Shown: positions 17,760-20,580 of the stretch, in pieces
Numbering within the stretch: position 1 is the first letter of the stretch
How the letters are laid out: each line of letters opens with the position of its first letter
IMG/VR virus record: IMGVR_UViG_3300010148_000162
Coordinates: 1-20,580 of that record
Strand: one strand, 5' to 3'
DNA from: a virus
DNA length: 20,580 nt
The notes under the pieces: model-generated
Database searches by the model: none
What the model saw: the letters and a program-made list of their open reading frames with translations, nothing else
Told to the model about the DNA's origin: nothing
Program-made: the position numbers and the translations under genes

Positions 17760-18461
17760 TTAAAAGAATGAACCTGAGGAATCTAATGAGATGGTGCCGT
17801 GCTTATAAAACTTATTTATAAGTTTTCGATAGTGTTTTTTTAGAACATTAACTACAGAGGTTATATGAGCTGTTTCAACATCTGTCATTTCTCTAATTAA
17901 AATGTAAATGGCTTTTTTATTGAAGTTTTCTATTTCATCTCTCTGTTTCATTAAGTCAATAATTGCATATCCTATTTTTAAATCTCTATCTTTTTTAAAA
18001 ATGATATTTAAGTTATCATCAAAATAGTCTATTATTTCTGTTGTAAATACCTCATAATCGGAGTCTTGAAAAACATCTCTGTCTGCTTTCCTATCTAATA
18101 CTTCCATTTTATCATGCGTTTTAAGTTTTTTATAATTATTATTATTGTGAAGAATTAAATAGTTTTTTGCTACAACTGAAAAATAACTAAATGCTTTTGA
18201 ACCTTTAGTGTGGTCATATTTATGAATATTCATAACCATAAAAGCTACAACTTCATGTTTTACATCATTAAAACCATAATCAAAATATGTAAATTTAAAT
18301 GTATTAATTATGTTTTCAGCTAACTTATCGAAAGCTGCATGTATTCTATGTTGATATATATTATTTCTTTCTACATCATCATTTGATGAATTGTATTCAA
18401 TAATAGCATCTTGAACCTCTTGTCCAAAATATACTTTTCTTTTAGCTTTCTTTTTTGGCAT
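17760..18461 (-). CDS. gp55: gp55-like late-transcription sigma factor
   Basis: At 233 aa it is longer than T4 gp55 (185 aa). Residues about 45-110 look like sigma region 2: AAFDKLAENIINTFKFTYF, DYGFNDVKHEVVAFMVMNIH, then YDHTKGSKAFSYFSVVAKN, which parallels the FDETKYKNPHAYIT stretch of T4 gp55. In T4, gp55 binds host RNA polymerase core and recognises the TATAAATA late promoter, and its C-terminal tail docks on the gp45 sliding clamp. Here the C-terminus (HGTISLDSSGSFF) ends in two phenylalanines and may play the same docking role. Between lies an extra helical segment (about 125-215). The start is fixed by GAGGAG upstream, and the gene overlaps the 92-aa gene by 20 bases. It lies directly before the baseplate genes it would be expected to activate. 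Confidence 0.87.
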   Translation of the reverse strand: MPKKKAKRKVYFGQEVQDAIIEYNSSNDDVERNNIYQHRIHAAFDKLAENIINTFKFTYFDYGFNDVKHEVVAFMVMNIHKYDHTKGSKAFSYFSVVAKNYLILHNNNNYKKLKTHDKMEVLDRKADRDVFQDSDYEVFTTEIIDYFDDNLNIIFKKDRDLKIGYAIIDLMKQRDEIENFNKKAIYILIREMTDVETAHITSVVNVLKKHYRKLINKFYKHGTISLDSSGSFF

Positions 18462-18720
18462 TTATTGTCTCCTCTTCAAATATTCCATCTAAGGATAATT
18501 GAATTTGTTTTAATTGTTTAAAGAAAAAATCAGTTTCATCATCTGATTCATAGTGTCCTTTAGAATCGACAAGTTTCATTTTCTCGGTTGAGAACTTTAT
18601 AACTTGTTGAATTTGTAAAATCAATTCTTCGTATTGTGTTATTCTTCTTAATGAATAATACACCAATGTAGATGTAAAGATACTAATTAAAAAAAACAAT
18701 ATTGTTAAACCTATCCACAT
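18442..18720 (-). CDS. Small single-pass membrane protein
   Basis: This is a 92-aa protein with one hydrophobic segment at about residues 2-25 (starting MWIGLTILFFLISIF), then the basic SLRR, a helical coiled-coil-like stretch (QYEELILQIQQVIKFSTEKM) and an acidic cytoplasmic-type tail. The topology suggests an N-terminal anchor with the bulk inside the cell, because positive charges follow the segment. An AGGAG ribosome-binding site lies a few bases before the ATG. Its 3' end overlaps the sigma gene by 20 bases, so the two are probably coupled. Function is unknown; membrane tethering of a phage process is possible but not shown. Confidence 0.85.
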   Translation of the reverse strand: MWIGLTILFFLISIFTSTLVYYSLRRITQYEELILQIQQVIKFSTEKMKLVDSKGHYESDDETDFFFKQLKQIQLSLDGIFEEETINAKKES

Positions 18721-18729
18721 AATAATCTC

Positions 18730-19455
18730 CTAATTAAAAAGTTCATCAAACTTAGCTTTCATATTATCTATTTGTTCCTTTGGAACTTCTTTATGTTTGG
18801 TCACACCTTCATCTGAGTGTTCTTCTTCACCTTGTAACCAAGTTTGTTTTTCACATATAGTTGATAACCAATCACCAAAGTGAACTATTGAACCGAGAAC
18901 ATGTCTCGTATCTACATAAGATTTAAAATAAGTTTCAGCTGCTGGGTCGAATAGACCATCAGCACAAATTATAGCTTTATAGACATGTGGATTAATATCA
19001 ATATGATATTTAGATAGTAACCACAGAGCTCTATCATGTACTGTCATGTAGTCTAAATCTTTATTATGAGTGTAATATTCTTTTAGTTTTTTTCTTCTCC
19101 AATCATCAGTTTGGTATTTGTAGTAGGGTTGTGTTCCATCACCAAGTTTACCTAAATCGTGAAACATAGCTGCTAATACCACATCCGAGTCTGAATGTAT
19201 TACCTCTACACCATTTGATTCATATTGTCTTTTAATCATAAGTGAATTTTTAATCACGTGTAAAATGTGGTCAAGATACCCACCTTTAAAACAATTATGA
19301 TAATTAGGTCTACCTGATGCTGGTGCAGTTTTATATTCTGTTTCAAAGTCATTATGTAACTTTAGAATATTTTCTTTTTGTTCACCTTCGAAATGTTCAT
19401 CAATGATTGACATTAATTCATTCCAATTACTATCCATTTGTTCTTGATTTATCAT
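18730..19455 (-). CDS. HD-domain metal-dependent phosphohydrolase
   Basis: This is a 241-aa protein. The HD signature is complete: H63 in GGYLDHILHV, H99-D100 in MFHDLGKLGDG, and D195 in HFGDWLS. The layout NYHNCFKGGYLDHILHV is reminiscent of HD hydrolases acting on nucleic acids or nucleotides, such as YhaM-type exoribonucleases and phage nucleotidases, but the substrate cannot be read from the sequence. The C-terminal 40 residues are charged and helical. The start overlaps the stop of the DruA-like gene by four bases (ATGA), so the two are translated together, and the membrane protein follows nine bases later. It is likely cytosolic, acting on nucleotides, RNA or a signalling nucleotide during infection. 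Confidence 0.88.
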   Translation of the reverse strand: MINQEQMDSNWNELMSIIDEHFEGEQKENILKLHNDFETEYKTAPASGRPNYHNCFKGGYLDHILHVIKNSLMIKRQYESNGVEVIHSDSDVVLAAMFHDLGKLGDGTQPYYKYQTDDWRRKKLKEYYTHNKDLDYMTVHDRALWLLSKYHIDINPHVYKAIICADGLFDPAAETYFKSYVDTRHVLGSIVHFGDWLSTICEKQTWLQGEEEHSDEGVTKHKEVPKEQIDNMKAKFDELFN

Positions 19456-20537
19456 CTTCCAACTTCTCCTAAATATTTTTCTTTAGCTTGTTCATAAGTT
19501 AAACCAAATAACTTATCCCAAAAATGTAATTCTGATTTTACTTTATTATCAGATTTTAGTTTATCAAATCTTTTTTCTGCTTTTGGTTTCCACCATTCAG
19601 ATATTAAATTATTATAATTTACGAAATTCTGCCTTAATTTCAAAGAACTTTTTTTTATATTGTTTTGTAAAAAATCATTTGTGTTTTCATAGAATGGACA
19701 AAAATATACTCCTCTCTTTTTATCACTTTGATAATCTTTTAATTTTAATTCACATTCTTTAAAAATTCTAATATCTAAATTAGACCTTACTTTTCTTTTT
19801 TCACCAAAGTACTCTTCCCATACTCGTATCATTTCTTTTGGAAGTTTTAAAGGAATCTTTCCTGTGGTTTTACCTCTCTTCTTAAATGTTGGCATATTGT
19901 TATATTGTGAACATGTGCCGTATAAAGATGTGGTTGACATACCAACTAATATATCATTATATTTATCTTCCCAAGCTTTTCTAATTACATCTGAAGTTAT
20001 CATTAATGCCATAAGTTTACCACCAAGAAAATTATATCCAAATGGTTGAATCGGTATTATAGCTTGTGCACATGCTACATTGTTTAACTTTTTATTTTTA
20101 AATCTATTGTCTCTTGTCCAACCAATATATTTATCTCTTGCACCTAAATCACCAAAGTCTGAAGTTACTGTTAAAGCTCCAAGATATTTTTCAGTAGTCT
20201 TATCTATAACTAAAAATTTAAGATTACGACCAGGATTAGAAACATTTTTAAAACTTGAAGTAAAACGAATTAAATAACGCCAATCATCAAGTTGTTCTTT
20301 AGTCTCAACTAAAATAACTTTTGGTTTTAAATTTGATATATTTGATTCATTCCATAATTTATTTTTTAATGTATTGATTTTGAATTGTTCACCTATACAA
20401 TTTTGAATTTCAAAATATTTATCATAGAAAACAGCTTCTGCAGAAGATTGTTCTTTTTTCATTTTTATATAATTAATTATCTTCTGTTTTTCAGAATCTA
20501 AATTAAATGTATTGTCGAAAAATTTATCTACCAACAT
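19452..20537 (-). CDS. DUF4338/DruA-like phage protein
   Basis: This is a 361-aa protein. Residues about 100-232 follow the DUF4338 (DruA) pattern: NLKFLVIDKTTEKYLGALTV, ARDKYIGWTRDNRF, NNVACAQAIIPIQPFGYNFL, then a helix (WEDKYNDILVGMSTTSLYG) and GTCSQYNNMPTFKKRGKTTG. DruA is a component of type I Druantia anti-phage systems, and related DUF4338 proteins also occur in phages, where their role is not established. The N-terminal 95 residues and C-terminal 130 are charged and helical, suggesting nucleic-acid contacts. The last 16 residues (LTYEQAKEKYLGEVGR) nearly repeat the end of the upstream gene. The ATG lies inside the last codons of that gene, a 14-base overlap. The family call is by eye; a DNA-binding or modifying role is inference. 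Confidence 0.78.
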   Translation of the reverse strand: MLVDKFFDNTFNLDSEKQKIINYIKMKKEQSSAEAVFYDKYFEIQNCIGEQFKINTLKNKLWNESNISNLKPKVILVETKEQLDDWRYLIRFTSSFKNVSNPGRNLKFLVIDKTTEKYLGALTVTSDFGDLGARDKYIGWTRDNRFKNKKLNNVACAQAIIPIQPFGYNFLGGKLMALMITSDVIRKAWEDKYNDILVGMSTTSLYGTCSQYNNMPTFKKRGKTTGKIPLKLPKEMIRVWEEYFGEKRKVRSNLDIRIFKECELKLKDYQSDKKRGVYFCPFYENTNDFLQNNIKKSSLKLRQNFVNYNNLISEWWKPKAEKRFDKLKSDNKVKSELHFWDKLFGLTYEQAKEKYLGEVGR

Positions 20538-20580
20538 CTTTTAAATATTTCTCTCTAGCTTGTTCCCAAGTCATATTAAA
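20524..20580 (-). CDS. C-terminal end of a gene sharing its tail with the DruA-like neighbour, partial
   Basis: Only the last 18 codons and the stop (TAA at 20526-20524) are inside the window: FNMTWEQAREKYLKDVGR. They align without gaps to the end of the 361-aa protein (FGLTYEQAKEKYLGEVGR), with 13 of 18 positions identical. The gene overlaps the 361-aa start by 14 bases. The upstream gene is therefore probably a paralogue in tandem, or at least carries the same C-terminal tag. The rest lies beyond the right edge. Confidence 0.75.
   Translation of the reverse strand, partial: FNMTWEQAREKYLKDVGR

Noticed and set aside
17813-17820. TATAAATA on the minus strand, matching the T4 late promoter
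   Set aside because: It lies inside the coding sequence for LINKF near the end of the sigma gene and upstream of the terminator, and such A/T octamers are expected by chance here.
19452-20537. Mom-type DNA-modification acyltransferase
   Set aside because: The protein has a GALTV strand and a YIGWTRDNRF segment, but the overall order of motifs, including GTCSQYNNM, fits DUF4338/DruA better than Mom.
1-20580. tRNA genes, CRISPR arrays, insertion sequences or attachment sites
   Set aside because: The window is filled by minus-strand coding sequence; I saw no cloverleaf-like segment, regularly spaced DNA repeats, transposase or integrase motif.

Overview
The window is a piece of an A+T-rich tailed-phage genome: a myovirus with a T4-like baseplate and a T4-like late transcription program. 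All real genes lie on the minus strand, so they read from right to left. They are packed almost without gaps; many junctions are overlaps such as TAATG, and the only intergenic stretch longer than about 15 bases is at 17665-17759. Arginine codons are mostly AGA, and Shine-Dalgarno sequences (GGAG, GAGG) precede many starts. The host cannot be named from the sequence.

Right-hand block, transcribed first (20580 to 17760): the 3' end of a gene whose C-terminus closely matches that of its neighbour; a 361-aa protein resembling the DUF4338/DruA family; an HD-domain phosphohydrolase; a small single-pass membrane protein; and a gp55-like late sigma factor. A hairpin with a T-tract right after the sigma gene probably ends this unit.

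Middle block (17664 to 12244): a small helical protein, a gp5-like baseplate hub/needle protein with a beta-helix of octapeptide repeats but no visible lysozyme domain, two unassigned small proteins, the gp25-like baseplate protein and the gp6-like (baseplate J) wedge protein. This is the core baseplate module, and the sigma factor next door is what would be expected to switch it on late.

Left-hand block (12244 to 1): five consecutive structural proteins, four of them large, that do not look like T4 gp7-gp12 by eye. They carry domains typical of surface or carbohydrate binding: a DNRLRE-like domain (380 aa), LamG-like domains (560 aa and the protein cut by the left edge), a jelly-roll-like region plus a PKD domain (1612 aa) and a degenerate PKD-like domain (745 aa). 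The 1612-aa and 745-aa proteins share an ordered set of motifs ending in a similar 44-residue C-terminus, so they look like diverged paralogues. The leftmost gene (1-2338) is open to the window edge.

The most unusual points are the paired genes with the same C-terminal tail beside a DruA-like phage protein, the modular paralogous baseplate-peripheral proteins with a shared C-terminal signature, and the lysozyme-less octapeptide needle. Domain calls were made by eye, without database searches.
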